DNA of 64,000 bases from contig NZ_JAJQPD010000007.1 in assembly GCF_021228295.1 (NCBI RefSeq), positions 186,001 to 250,000 on the forward strand, given 5' to 3'. Source of the stretch: Agromyces humatus (GTDB lineage Bacteria > Actinomycetota > Actinomycetes > Actinomycetales > Microbacteriaceae). Both the position numbers and the translations under genes were made by a program. The notes beneath the pieces were generated by a model. That model had not been told where the DNA came from. It worked only from the letters and a program-made list of their open reading frames with translations, and made no database searches. Each line of letters opens with the position of its first letter. Within the stretch, counting starts at the first letter, position 1. This document shows, piece by piece, positions 1 through 9,840 of this stretch.

Positions 1-3000
1 TAGGCGTACGAAGCCTGCAACTCGGGCGATCCGAGAAGGCTGAACGGATCGCTCAGCGCCGGATCGACGGTCAGGAACAGCTCGCGCCGCGCGTCGTACC
101 AGCGCTCGCCGAAGTCCATCAGACTGCGCCGCTCGTCGGTGTAGGCACCGGCGTACTGGTACGCCGTGCGGTACACCGTCGAGTGCTCGTCGATCCACAC
201 CTCCCCGGTCGGGAAGTACTCCTGGTGTTGGAACGTCTGGCCCGTCGCGTCGGTGACCACGTTGGTGCTGCCCTGCAGGTCCTTGTGCAGGAAGTACCGC
301 TGCCCTTCCGCAGTGTAGGGGTCGTCGCCCGGATCGCGCTGCTGGGCGATCAGCTCGTCGTCGACCCAGATCTGCTTCGTGAGTTCGTTGCCGTTGCGCA
401 CCGTGACCCACGGGTTGATGAACGCCGTCTCGCCGTTCGGGCCACGTTCGATGACCCTGCGGCCCTCGTCGTCGTAGGCGTACTCGGTCGTCTCGCCGTA
501 CTCGTCGACGAGCACCATGTGACCCGCCCAGTCCCAGGTGATCTCGCGCGCGATCTTCGCCTTCTTGCCGGTGCCGCTGACGATCTGCGTCAGCTCGCCG
601 TCGGCGTCGTAGTGGAACGTGTCCTGCCCCTGGGTGCTCACCTGGTGCGGGCCGTCGGCCTGGTACGTGCGGTCGAACGAGTACGAGGTGGCGGACTGCA
701 CCTTCTTGCCGAGCTTGTCGACCTGCGCCTTGCTCGCGACGTTCCCGGCGTCGTCGAAGCCGAGGTCGAATGCGAAGGTGCGGGTGTCCTTCCAGACCTG
801 CGCCGTGCCGGCGGCGTGCGCGAGCCGGTCGTAGGGGTCGTAGTCGTAGGTCATCGAGACGGGGCTGCCGAACAGGTTCGGCACGGTCGACGGCACGTTG
901 TTCGAGTACGTCTTCGGGTTGCCGACCTTGTCGTAGGTGTACGCCTGGTCCTGCACCTCGCCGTATTGGGCCGGGTTGCCCTTGAGCGCTCGGTTCGCCG
1001 AGACGGTTCGCACGTTCTCCATCCACCGGGTGAGCTCGTCGTAACTCCAGGTCGTCGTCGCGCCGTTGCCGTAGTCGATCGCCGCGGGCACGAGGAACTC
1101 GTCGTAGCGGCGATCGTTCACGTAGTCGTAGTGCCAGGTCGTCGGCTCGTCGGTGAAGGTCGGGTTGCCGTCGGCATCGAGCACGGGGTTGCCGTCGGCA
1201 TCGAGCACCGGCACTTTCACGAGCCCTGCCTCGTCGCCCACCACCGACTTCGTGAGGCCGCCCGCGTCGTAGTCGTAGGTGAGCACCTCGCCGTCGGGAT
1301 AGGTCATGGTCTCGACCCGGCTGAGCCCGTCGTAGATCCACTCGGTGGTCCACTGGAACCTCGGGTCGCCCGGCTTCCAGTTGTGCAGCTTGATCTCGCT
1401 GAGCTGGCTCGTCGTGTTGCCGAGCGCGTCGTACCCCAGCGTGACCACGCGCGCAGCGTCGTCGATCTGCACGATGCGGCCGGCGCCGTTGTCAGGCGCG
1501 CCCGCGGAGCCGTACGTGTAGGTCACGTCGGGGGTGTCCTCGGGGTAGACGATCTTCACGAGATTCTGCAGCTCGTAGTGGTAGGTGGTCTCGACGCCCT
1601 CCTCGCGCAGCGTGCCCGAGACCTCCCTGATCACCTTGCCCTCGGCGTCGTACCACGTCTCGACGAGGCCGCCGTCGGGGGTGTCGGTGCTCAACTTGTT
1701 GCCGACCCCGTCGTACGTGTGGGTGGTCTCGTTGCCGGCGACGTCGACGACCCGCAGCAGCTGGCCGAGCGGGTCGTACCGGTACACCGCCGTCTTGGCG
1801 GCGAGGAGGTCGGCGGGGTCGGGCGTCGCCGGGTTCAGCGGCTGGTCGTCCATCCGCACCTCGTTGCCGCGGATGTCGGTGAACGTCGTCGTCACGCGCC
1901 CACGCGGGTCGGTGCTGACGGCTTTCATGACGGATGCCGCGTGGCCGGCGACCTCGGCCGCGCCGAACCCGTACGTGGTCGTCGTGGTGCGCGCGCCGGG
2001 TTCGGTCTGTCGGGTCTCCTGGTCGAGCAGGGTGTACTCGCGGACCGTCTTCGTCGAGGCATCCGAGGTCGCGGTCTCGTAGGCGGTCTGCGCGACCGTG
2101 TCGAACGTCGGCCGGTAGGTCTCGATCTCATGGCCGAACACGTCGTAGACCACCGCGCCGCTGACCACCCGGCCGTCGGCCGGCACGCCCTCGGCGTTCA
2201 CGACCCGCGCGTCGCGCTTCTGCTGGGTTACGCGCGCGATGCCGTCGGCGAACTGCACCGTCTCGATCGGGTCGGCGTTGAAGCGGTCGGCGTGCCGGGC
2301 GATCGCGTAGCCGTACGCCGGGTCGCTCGGGTGGTACTCGAACGTCACGGCATCGGCCTGCAACGGGTTGTTGATCGACGCGAGCCTTCCGAGGTCGTCG
2401 TAGGTGTACGACGTCGTGTTGTCGTTCGCATCGGTGCGGCTCGCGACCTCGCCAGAGGCCCAGTCGAACGTCGCCGTCGAGGTCAGGCCGGTGCGCAGCG
2501 GCACCGGGTCGGTGTCGGCCTCGTAGTCGAGGAAGACGTCGACCTCGTCCTGGCTGTCGAAGTCGTACTCCGTCACCTTCGCGATGTTCGCGTGGCCGAC
2601 GTCCAGGTCGTAGACGTACTCGACCGCGTAACGCACGCCGCCCTCGCCCTCGGGGTACACGATGCGGTTGTAGCTGCCCCACGCGTCGTACTGCAACTCG
2701 GTCACGGCGACCTCGGCATCGCTGATGCGTTCTTCGAGGTGGGTCACCGACTGGTTGTCGCAGACCGCATCGCGGCCGTCGCGGTGCCGCAGCACATCGC
2801 CGTCGGCGTCGTACACGGTGATGACGGCCGGCACGCTCACCCACGTCGGGCAGACCTCCGGCGAGAAGATCGGCGAGGCCTGCTCGTCGGTCGGCATCGG
2901 GTAGTACGGGGTGTCGCCGAAGCACCCCACACCGGTGTCGTAGTCGCCGTTGCCGTCAAGCTCGACCTCCGACGCCGAGATACGGCAGTCGGAGTAGTCG

Positions 3001-6000
3001 GTGACCGTGAGCACGTCGTCGGCCGCAGTCTCGAGCTCGCCCCCATCGAGCTGCTCGAGCACGTTGCCGAGGCCGTCGTAGGTGAAACTCACGCTCGTCT
3101 CGTTGCCGACCGTCGTGCCGTCGGCCGCGAAGTAGCGCTCCTCGCTGTCGACGACGAGCGGCGCGTACGACCAAGTGAGCGACTCGGTGCCGGTCAAGGC
3201 GGGGATCGCCGTGTCGACGTCGACGAGGTCGGCCTCGGCGAGCGGGTCGAAGCCGTCGGCCACTCCCTGCACGTCGCGGATGCCCCAGTCGAGCGTCGCC
3301 GCCCGCAGCTTCTTGCCGGTCAGCGCATCGCTCACGACCATCGAGGTCTGCAGTCCGGCGACGAACACGTCGTCGTTGAGGTACTCGGCCTCGGTCGTGC
3401 GCTTCGCGATGCCCTGCTCGTCGAGCTCCTGCTCGGTGACCTTGCCGAATCCCAATGACTGGCGGAACAACCGGTCGAACCGCAGGTCGTCGTACGAGAA
3501 CGTCGAGGTCGAGACATCCGCACCGTCGCCCGGTCGGCCGTCGTCGACGGCGACGTGGCTGAGGGCCCACGTCGAGCCGGGATGCGCGACCGTGTTGCCA
3601 TACCGCTCGTAGTCGAGGCTCACGGTGCCGCCGAGCGGGTTCTCGACCGAAGCGAGCAGGTTGGTGCGCCCCGTCGTGTTGCGCTGCACCCGCACCTCGT
3701 GGTCGTCGGTCGAGGCGAGCGAGTCGACGAAGCCGTCACCGTCGATGTCCTCGAGCGTGACCTCGGAGAAGCTCACCGAGTTCTGGTAGGAGGCGCCCGG
3801 GTTGATGACGAGATAGCACGCGACGAGGCACAGCGGGCCGGCGTACACGGTGAAGTCGACGCCGCCGCCCATGCCCTGCGACCGGTCGTACGAGACCTGC
3901 GGCGCGGCGCCGAGGTCGGCGACGCCGACGCCGGCGGCACGGGCGAAGTCGCCGAAGTCGACGGCGGGCGCGAGGCCCGAACCGGTGCCGAATTCGACGG
4001 TGGGCTGCTCGCCGGCCGACGGCTTGTGCAGGCGGTCGGGGATGCCGTCGCCGTTCACGTCGACCCATGCGAACCTGGCCATGTCGTAGTTCCAGTTGAA
4101 CGAGAGGCCGCCTGAGAACTCGCCCCACGGGGTGGCGAAACCGGCCGACGCGTGGGCGCCGATCGACTCCTGCGCGTTGAAGCCGCCGGTCGCGAGCGGC
4201 AGCACCGCGTCGGCGAACGAATAGCCGAGATTGTAGCGCACGAAGACGCCGCTCGGGTTCGTGTACACGACGTCGGGCAGGCCGTCGCCGTTGACGTCGG
4301 CGAGCTCCTGCGACATCTGCGCCGTGTCGCCGCCGCTCGTCGGGATCTCGGAGAGATCGTCGGGCGGGCCGTAGTCGGCCGAGAGCGGGCCTCCGGAGGG
4401 ACCGGACTCGTTCGGGTTCGTGAACGACACGTCGAACCCGCCGCCGACGCTCACGCCGAAGCCCGCGCCGAGGCCCGGGTCGCTGTCGGAGGCCTTGCTG
4501 CCTTTCGAGGCCGCGTTGCCCTGCGTCGTGTTCGTCTTACCCTTGTTGTTCGCCGCGATGTCGACGAGACCGGCGTCGAGGCCGCCCGATGCGCTCACCG
4601 TGAAGTCCTGGTTGACCAGCCCCTTCCTCGGCTCCGCATCCTCGACGGTCTTGTGGAAGATGCCACGCTGGCTCGTGTACTGCACGTTGCCTGGGGTGAT
4701 GACGTCGGGATAGCCGTCGCCGTTGAGGTCCTCGTAGTCGACGAGGCTCCAGCTCGGGCCGACGCCGACCGAGCCACCGAGCGGGCCGAAGCCGAACGCG
4801 AGGGAGAGGCTGGGGCCGGTGACCGAGATGCGGGTCACGCCGCTCTTCGCGGCGCCGTCGTCGACACCGAGCGACACCGTGTCGCTCGACAGGCGCGACG
4901 AGCGCATCCGCTCGGCCGACGCGGCGAGGTTGTCGCGCGTGCCGCGCCATTGCGGGGCGTCGATCGGGTTCGCCTCGGCGCCCAGCGCGTCGGGGTCGAG
5001 CAGCGGCAGATACGCGTACGCCGGATCGATGTCGGGCTCGGCCTCGCATTCGGTGACCGGGCCGGTGCACAAGTCATCGAAGCCGTCTGCAGGTTCGGCG
5101 GCCTGCGCGGCCGCCTCGTCGATCACGAACGCGTCCTCGTCGATGGGCGCGGTCGCCGTGTCGCCGCTCGCCGTGTAGCCGGCGACGCCCCAGCCGCGGT
5201 ACGCGAGCGGGAAGATGCCCTGCCGGCCCGTCCACGTGCGCACGACTGGGGGAGTCACCTCCTCGGGCACGGTCTCGTCGGTGCGGAGGGTCACCGAGAA
5301 GCCGTCGGCCGAGAGGGCGTCGGCGAGCGCCGGCTCGCGCACGCTGAGCTCGAACCAGTACTCCTCGCCGTCGACGAGGCCGAACGAATCGTCGGGTGGG
5401 GTCGCGAACGGGTCGATGAGATCGACCGTGGTCTGGTCGGCCGAGGCCAGGAGCGTCACCTGCCGCTTCCAGACGAGGCCGTCGCGGCTCTTGATGCTGA
5501 GCACGACGTCGCGGTTCGGCAACTCGTCGGCGATCGGCGAGAGCAGAGCGTGCTCGATCCTCAGCGCGCCGTAGTCCTTCGTCTCGTCGGCCGTCCACGG
5601 CGCGAGCACCTCGGCAGTCGAGCGGTTCGGGTACTGCTCGATCTCGGGTGCGAGGTCGACGCGCTTGGTGTCGGTGAGAACGCCGTCGATCTCCTGCTGC
5701 ACCTCGATCGGGTCGCCGTTCTCGTCGGTCGCCGCGGTGTAGTGGATCGCCGGGTTCCACGAGACCGCGGTGAGGTCGATCGACGAGTCGACGGCGAGGT
5801 GCGCGTGCAGCGTGTCGGTCTCTGGCTGGTCGTCGGCGACGTCAGGGTCGGCCGCGACCGGGCCAGACACCGCGGTCTCTGCGGCGAACGCGATGGTGCC
5901 GACGAAATCGGCGGGGATCACGCCGTCGCTGATCGTGACGTCGGCCGAGCCGTCGTCGGGAGTACCGATCGCGTCGGGGATCGCCACGGACAGCACGTTC

Positions 6001-8606
6001 TCGGGGTCGGCGTCGGTGCGATCGACCACGAGCCGCAGGTCGTCGCTCGTCGCCTTCGACTTCACGACGGTCGCGGTGAAGCGCACGGTGCCGTCGTAGG
6101 GCATCACGACGCGCGTGTTCGGGCGGCCGGCGAGCGTGAAGTCGTCGGCGATCGAGTAGATCGTCTGCGAGAGGCCGTTGACGTCGAGCGGCACCTCGGT
6201 GGTGTCGTCGGGCACCGGGTCGACCGAGCCCTCGTCGACGACGGCGTCGCCCCCGATCGCGGTGTACGTGACGGTCGGCGCCCATGCGACCTCGTCGTGC
6301 GCGCCATCGTCGATCGATCCGACGCGGAAGTACACGCGGTCGCCTGCGAGCACCTCGAGCTCGGTCGGCGTGCCGAACGCGACCGACTCATCGTCAGGCG
6401 TGGCCGGATCGTCGGCGACGAGGGTGTCGGGGACCTCGGTCGTCTCGTTGAGCTGGATCGCCACGCGTACGCCGTCGTCGCTCGCCGCCGCTTCGGGGGA
6501 GTCGAGCTCGGCCGCGCCCTCGATCGAGACGGTGCCGTCGAACGGCGCGATCCAGCGCCTGACCGTGTCGACGGGCGGCGAGGCCGCCTGCAGCCGCTGC
6601 TGCAGCGCATCGAGCTCGGTGCTGTCCACCTGCGGCGTCTGGCCGCCGGTCGCCAGCGGCACGGGTGTGCCCGTGCTGCCGGCCTCGAAGCTCGGCACCC
6701 CGTTCGACAGCCGGTTGAAGTAGACCGACCCCTCGTGCACGAGGTCGGGCAGTCCGTCGGCGTTGACATCGGTGAAGTACACGTCGCCCCATGCGACCGC
6801 ACCGCCGACCCCGAACGAGGCCGTCACCACGATGTGCGCCTCGACCGCAACCTGGAGCTGGAACTCGTGGTCTCGCGAGAGTCCCTTGTCGGTGAGGGTC
6901 GTGAGCGGCACCGGATCACTGAAGTCCGGCGCGCCGTCGGGCCCTCCCAGATTCAACCGGTACCAGACCTCGTGCGTGTCGCCGTTCTCATCCTTCTTGA
7001 CAGCAGACTTGAACACCTTGTCGGGCAGCCCGTCGCCGTTGAGATCGATGAACTCCTCGATGCCGTCGGTCTGGCCGCCGCCGACCTGGATCGACGCCCC
7101 GAAGGAGCCGACCTTCTGCGGGATCGCCGGGTTGAAGCCGATGTAGACGTGGCCCTCGCCGGAGTTCGACTCGGAGCCGCCGAGGGCGCCCGCCGTGACG
7201 TTCTCGTCGAGGAAGGCGCGGTCGCCGAGGTCGTCGTTCGCACCGGTCTCGCCCGTGCTCCACGTCGGGTCGGTCGCGAACCCGGTGTAGCCGGCCTGCG
7301 AGTACCCGACGTCGTTGAAGTACTCGAACGTGTGGGTGACGGCGGCGGGCGTGCCTGCGCCCTGCGTCACGGTCGACAGCAGCGTCTTGCCGAACGGCCC
7401 GATCGCGTAGCCGAGGTCGTAGCGCGTGGCGAGCTGGTCGTAGTCGCGACCGCCGTCGGCCTGGAGTTCGCCGAACCAGACCTCGACACTTGCGAGCCGC
7501 TCGGCGAGCAGGTCGAGATAGCGGCCGGTGCCGTCGAGCGTCGAGTCCGAACGCAGCCGGTACAGCACGCCCGTCGAGGGGTCGGTGCGCTCGGCCTGCC
7601 GAATGAAGCGGATCTCGTACGGCGGCTGCTCGTGGTACGCATCGTCGTCGGGGTGGTTCTCATCGGAGACTTCGGCGGCCTCGGTGTAGAAGATGCTCCG
7701 CAGGTAGGTGTGGCGGGCGCACAGCGTGTCGCCGTCGTCCTCGCACGAGGCATCCGCGACCCACCCGCCGTCGACCGAGGCGTCGTATCGGTATCGCAGG
7801 GTGTCGTAGTCGTACCGGAACATGTTGACGCCCACGTCGCGCTGCGCCGAGAGCAGCCACTTCACGATGTTGCCGTCGTCGTCCTTCACGATCGACTCGG
7901 GGTCGAGCGCACCGACGTTCGGGCCTGGCTCCGCGGCACCCTGCGGCCCGCCCATCGGGCCGCCCGCGTCGGGCACGGCGCCATACCAGCGGATGCCGCC
8001 CATCTTGTCGCGCACCTCCCACCAGTAGTTCTTCGGGCTGTCACCGTGGCGGATGATCTGCTCGTACTCGGTCTCGACCTGCCGGGTGAAGTCCTGCCGG
8101 TCGGCGATGCGGTCCTCCCACGTGTCGCCGAGCGCGTTCGGCACGAGCATGGCGCCGTCGAGCGAGTACGACTCCGACTCCTTGGCGGTGTCGAAGTAGG
8201 GCACGCCGTAGCTCGTGTCGACCTCGACGGCGCCGACGCCGAGATCCCAGCCGAGACCCGTCCAGCTCGACTCGGTGGCCGACACGTAGTCGAGCGACAG
8301 CTCGGGCGTCATCCCCCGCCCCTGCGGCACGATGAGCGGGTACGACAGCTGGGCGCTGCCGTCGCTGGATGCCTCGGGCGCGTCGATGAGCGCGAGGCCC
8401 TCGGTCGGATCGGCGTACTGGAGCCCGTCGAAGCCGCCGTCGCCGAGGTCGTCGGGAGTCAGCAGCGACTCGCGCGCGAGCGGCTCGCCGGGATCGACCG
8501 CCGGTGTCGCCAGCTGGGCGGCGACTGCTCCAGCGCCCACCACCAGGGCGAGGGCCGAGGCGATCGCCACGCCCTTCATGATCCGCGTCGAACGCTGCTC
8601 AGCCAT
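1..8606 (-). CDS. Giant SpvB/FG-GAP/RHS (YD-repeat) cell-surface or toxin-delivery protein, C-terminus outside window
   Basis: The minus-strand frame from the ATG at 8606 stays open to base 1, so at least 2868 codons are present and the stop lies off the window. Residues about 10-32 form a hydrophobic signal or anchor segment. A SpvB/TcaC-like N-terminal region follows (about 75-135, with LSYPLIVPQGRGMTPEL). Six FG-GAP-type calcium-binding motifs of the form D-x-[ND]-x-DG-x-x-D lie near residues 521, 613, 1293, 1437, 1516 and 1620. YD repeats (TYDGLGNV, TYDDLGRL, TYDGVGNK) run from about residue 1843. The RHS core signature FGERWYDARRELFLTVDP ends near residue 2850. In this family the variable effector or toxin, and any immunity gene, follow that core, so they should lie just beyond base 1. 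The start has a GGGAG ribosome binding site. Frame was checked at several points. Family known; substrate or target unknown. Confidence 0.93.
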   Translation of the reverse strand, partial: MAEQRSTRIMKGVAIASALALVVGAGAVAAQLATPAVDPGEPLARESLLTPDDLGDGGFDGLQYADPTEGLALIDAPEASSDGSAQLSYPLIVPQGRGMTPELSLDYVSATESSWTGLGWDLGVGAVEVDTSYGVPYFDTAKESESYSLDGAMLVPNALGDTWEDRIADRQDFTRQVETEYEQIIRHGDSPKNYWWEVRDKMGGIRWYGAVPDAGGPMGGPQGAAEPGPNVGALDPESIVKDDDGNIVKWLLSAQRDVGVNMFRYDYDTLRYRYDASVDGGWVADASCEDDGDTLCARHTYLRSIFYTEAAEVSDENHPDDDAYHEQPPYEIRFIRQAERTDPSTGVLYRLRSDSTLDGTGRYLDLLAERLASVEVWFGELQADGGRDYDQLATRYDLGYAIGPFGKTLLSTVTQGAGTPAAVTHTFEYFNDVGYSQAGYTGFATDPTWSTGETGANDDLGDRAFLDENVTAGALGGSESNSGEGHVYIGFNPAIPQKVGSFGASIQVGGGQTDGIEEFIDLNGDGLPDKVFKSAVKKDENGDTHEVWYRLNLGGPDGAPDFSDPVPLTTLTDKGLSRDHEFQLQVAVEAHIVVTASFGVGGAVAWGDVYFTDVNADGLPDLVHEGSVYFNRLSNGVPSFEAGSTGTPVPLATGGQTPQVDSTELDALQQRLQAASPPVDTVRRWIAPFDGTVSIEGAAELDSPEAAASDDGVRVAIQLNETTEVPDTLVADDPATPDDESVAFGTPTELEVLAGDRVYFRVGSIDDGAHDEVAWAPTVTYTAIGGDAVVDEGSVDPVPDDTTEVPLDVNGLSQTIYSIADDFTLAGRPNTRVVMPYDGTVRFTATVVKSKATSDDLRLVVDRTDADPENVLSVAIPDAIGTPDDGSADVTISDGVIPADFVGTIAFAAETAVSGPVAADPDVADDQPETDTLHAHLAVDSSIDLTAVSWNPAIHYTAATDENGDPIEVQQEIDGVLTDTKRVDLAPEIEQYPNRSTAEVLAPWTADETKDYGALRIEHALLSPIADELPNRDVVLSIKSRDGLVWKRQVTLLASADQTTVDLIDPFATPPDDSFGLVDGEEYWFELSVREPALADALSADGFSVTLRTDETVPEEVTPPVVRTWTGRQGIFPLAYRGWGVAGYTASGDTATAPIDEDAFVIDEAAAQAAEPADGFDDLCTGPVTECEAEPDIDPAYAYLPLLDPDALGAEANPIDAPQWRGTRDNLAASAERMRSSRLSSDTVSLGVDDGAAKSGVTRISVTGPSLSLAFGFGPLGGSVGVGPSWSLVDYEDLNGDGYPDVITPGNVQYTSQRGIFHKTVEDAEPRKGLVNQDFTVSASGGLDAGLVDIAANNKGKTNTTQGNAASKGSKASDSDPGLGAGFGVSVGGGFDVSFTNPNESGPSGGPLSADYGPPDDLSEIPTSGGDTAQMSQELADVNGDGLPDVVYTNPSGVFVRYNLGYSFADAVLPLATGGFNAQESIGAHASAGFATPWGEFSGGLSFNWNYDMARFAWVDVNGDGIPDRLHKPSAGEQPTVEFGTGSGLAPAVDFGDFARAAGVGVADLGAAPQVSYDRSQGMGGGVDFTVYAGPLCLVACYLVINPGASYQNSVSFSEVTLEDIDGDGFVDSLASTDDHEVRVQRNTTGRTNLLASVENPLGGTVSLDYERYGNTVAHPGSTWALSHVAVDDGRPGDGADVSTSTFSYDDLRFDRLFRQSLGFGKVTEQELDEQGIAKRTTEAEYLNDDVFVAGLQTSMVVSDALTGKKLRAATLDWGIRDVQGVADGFDPLAEADLVDVDTAIPALTGTESLTWSYAPLVVDSEERYFAADGTTVGNETSVSFTYDGLGNVLEQLDGGELETAADDVLTVTDYSDCRISASEVELDGNGDYDTGVGCFGDTPYYPMPTDEQASPIFSPEVCPTWVSVPAVITVYDADGDVLRHRDGRDAVCDNQSVTHLEERISDAEVAVTELQYDAWGSYNRIVYPEGEGGVRYAVEYVYDLDVGHANIAKVTEYDFDSQDEVDVFLDYEADTDPVPLRTGLTSTATFDWASGEVASRTDANDNTTSYTYDDLGRLASINNPLQADAVTFEYHPSDPAYGYAIARHADRFNADPIETVQFADGIARVTQQKRDARVVNAEGVPADGRVVSGAVVYDVFGHEIETYRPTFDTVAQTAYETATSDASTKTVREYTLLDQETRQTEPGARTTTTTYGFGAAEVAGHAASVMKAVSTDPRGRVTTTFTDIRGNEVRMDDQPLNPATPDPADLLAAKTAVYRYDPLGQLLRVVDVAGNETTHTYDGVGNKLSTDTPDGGLVETWYDAEGKVIREVSGTLREEGVETTYHYELQNLVKIVYPEDTPDVTYTYGSAGAPDNGAGRIVQIDDAARVVTLGYDALGNTTSQLSEIKLHNWKPGDPRFQWTTEWIYDGLSRVETMTYPDGEVLTYDYDAGGLTKSVVGDEAGLVKVPVLDADGNPVLDADGNPTFTDEPTTWHYDYVNDRRYDEFLVPAAIDYGNGATTTWSYDELTRWMENVRTVSANRALKGNPAQYGEVQDQAYTYDKVGNPKTYSNNVPSTVPNLFGSPVSMTYDYDPYDRLAHAAGTAQVWKDTRTFAFDLGFDDAGNVASKAQVDKLGKKVQSATSYSFDRTYQADGPHQVSTQGQDTFHYDADGELTQIVSGTGKKAKIAREITWDWAGHMVLVDEYGETTEYAYDDEGRRVIERGPNGETAFINPWVTVRNGNELTKQIWVDDELIAQQRDPGDDPYTAEGQRYFLHKDLQGSTNVVTDATGQTFQHQEYFPTGEVWIDEHSTVYRTAYQYAGAYTDERRSLMDFGERWYDARRELFLTVDPALSDPFSLLGSPELQASYA
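1162..1208. repeat. 24-bp in-frame tandem duplication inside the RHS gene
   Basis: A 23-base unit at 1162-1184 is repeated at 1186-1208 (period 24). On the coding strand it gives the octapeptide VLDADGNP twice in a row, within the YD-repeat part of the giant protein. It looks like a recent in-frame slippage product. Confidence 0.85.
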
Positions 8607-8702
8607 GACCGCACGCTCCCATCGGTCGGCGGTCACGGGCGCCCGCGAACACCGATGTCGCCGACGATATCGGGGCGACCGAACCGAAGTCCTTACAGAA
8701 TT

Positions 8703-8736
8703 CTTCAATCCGCCGAGATGCTTCAATCCGCCGAGA
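8703..8736. repeat. Two direct copies of a 16-bp sequence upstream of the RHS gene
   Basis: CTTCAATCCGCCGAGA occurs at 8703-8718 and again at 8721-8736 (period 18), about 100 bp upstream of the RHS start and 60 bp upstream of the divergent aroE-like gene. On the minus strand each copy carries TTGAAG, which could serve as a -35 element, but I see no convincing -10 at the right distance. It could also be a tandem activator or repressor site; its role is unknown. Confidence 0.6.
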
Positions 8737-8793
8737 CGTCGCACCCACCGCGTCGCGGACCGCCCTTCCTGCGGCATCCGGCACCATGGACCC

Positions 8794-9630
8794 ATGCCCA
8801 TCCTCAACAAGGACATGTCGGTCTGCATCTCGCTCGCCGGCCGTCCGTCGAACCTCGGCACGCGCTTCCACAACTTCCTCTACGACGAGCTCGGCCTGAA
8901 CTTCATCTACAAGGCGTTCACGACCGACGACGTCGAGGGCGCGGTGCGGGGCATCCGTGCGCTCGGAATCCGCGGATGCTCCGTCTCGATGCCGTTCAAG
9001 GAGGCGGTGATCCCGCTCGTCGACGTGATGGAGGAGTCGGCAGCGGCGATCGAGTCGGTGAACACGATCGTCAACGACGACGGCGTGCTCACGGCGTCGA
9101 ACACCGACTACGAAGCGATCGCGCAGCTCATCGCCGAGCATTCGCTCGACCCGGCGTCGCGGGTGCTGGTGCGCGGATCGGGCGGCATGGCGAAGGCCGT
9201 CGTCGCCGCGTTCCGCGGAGCGGGATTCGACGACCTCACGGTGCTCGCCCGCAATGCGGTCGCCGGGCCGGCGCTCGCGGCGAAGTACGGGTACGCGTGG
9301 GTGGCGGCCGAGGGCGCCGCAGCAACGGATGACCCGGCCCTCGGATTCGACATCATCGTGAACGTCACCCCACTCGGCATGAACGGGACCGACGCCGAGG
9401 TGCTCTCGTTCTCGCCGTCGTCAGTGGAGCGGGCCTCGGTGGTGTTCGACGTCGTCGCATTCCCCGCGGAGACCCCGCTCGTCGTCGCCGGCCGCGCCGC
9501 CGGCAAGCGGGTGATCTCGGGCGCCGAGGTGATCGCGCTGCAGGCGGCGCGGCAGTTCGAGCGGTACACCGGGGTGGCGCTGACGCGAGAACAGGTGGCG
9601 CGGGCGTCGGCGTTCTCGCGGGCGGAATGA
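8794..9630 (+). CDS. Shikimate 5-dehydrogenase-like (AroE family) oxidoreductase
   Basis: A 278-residue AroE-family protein. The catalytic-lysine region is present (SMPFKEA, equivalent to the NxTxPxK motif), as are the substrate-binding SNTDYEA, the nucleotide loop RGSGGMAKA and the C-terminal NVTPLGM. The N-terminal shikimate-binding SxS motif is not recognisable: the corresponding stretch reads LAGRPSNLGTRFHN. Together with a separate location from other aromatic genes, this suggests an AroE-like paralogue (YdiB, quinate or other substrate) rather than the housekeeping enzyme. The ATG at 8794 is chosen because MPILNKDMSVCISLAGRPS begins the domain; the ATG at 8786 is out of frame. It stands alone, divergent from the RHS gene. 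Confidence 0.85.
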   Translation: MPILNKDMSVCISLAGRPSNLGTRFHNFLYDELGLNFIYKAFTTDDVEGAVRGIRALGIRGCSVSMPFKEAVIPLVDVMEESAAAIESVNTIVNDDGVLTASNTDYEAIAQLIAEHSLDPASRVLVRGSGGMAKAVVAAFRGAGFDDLTVLARNAVAGPALAAKYGYAWVAAEGAAATDDPALGFDIIVNVTPLGMNGTDAEVLSFSPSSVERASVVFDVVAFPAETPLVVAGRAAGKRVISGAEVIALQAARQFERYTGVALTREQVARASAFSRAE

Positions 9631-9805
9631 CGCGGGCGCCCGGCCGGGCTGCGAGCGTGCGCCGGCGTTCCAGACCTCGGCCCTTCGAATGTCAGGGGTC
9701 TGGTACATCGTGGATCTGCGGGGAGCGCACTCGCGGCGCTTGGGCGAATTCTCGTACTTTTCTTCGAGTCTTGGCCTGAATCTCAGATCTTCACTCGAAA
9801 CTCTC

Positions 9806-9834
9806 TTCACTTCGTGTCTGATTCTCGCTAGAAT
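9806..9834 (+). promoter_or_regulatory. Predicted leaderless promoter of the DUF222-HNH gene
   Basis: TTCACT (9806-9811) and TAGAAT (9829-9834) are 17 bp apart. The -10 ends six bases before the ATG at 9841, so transcription should begin at or next to the start codon, and no Shine-Dalgarno is present. This is the best -35/-10 pair of the leaderless-type starts in the window. Confidence 0.6.
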
Positions 9835-9840
9835 CGAGGC

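Noticed and set aside
4152..9332. 1726-codon open frame on the plus strand, antisense to the RHS gene (also 183-3458)
   Set aside because: The translation is Arg/Val/Gly/Asp-rich without any domain, and the minus-strand frame shows SpvB, FG-GAP and YD motifs. Long antisense frames are expected from high-GC codon bias.
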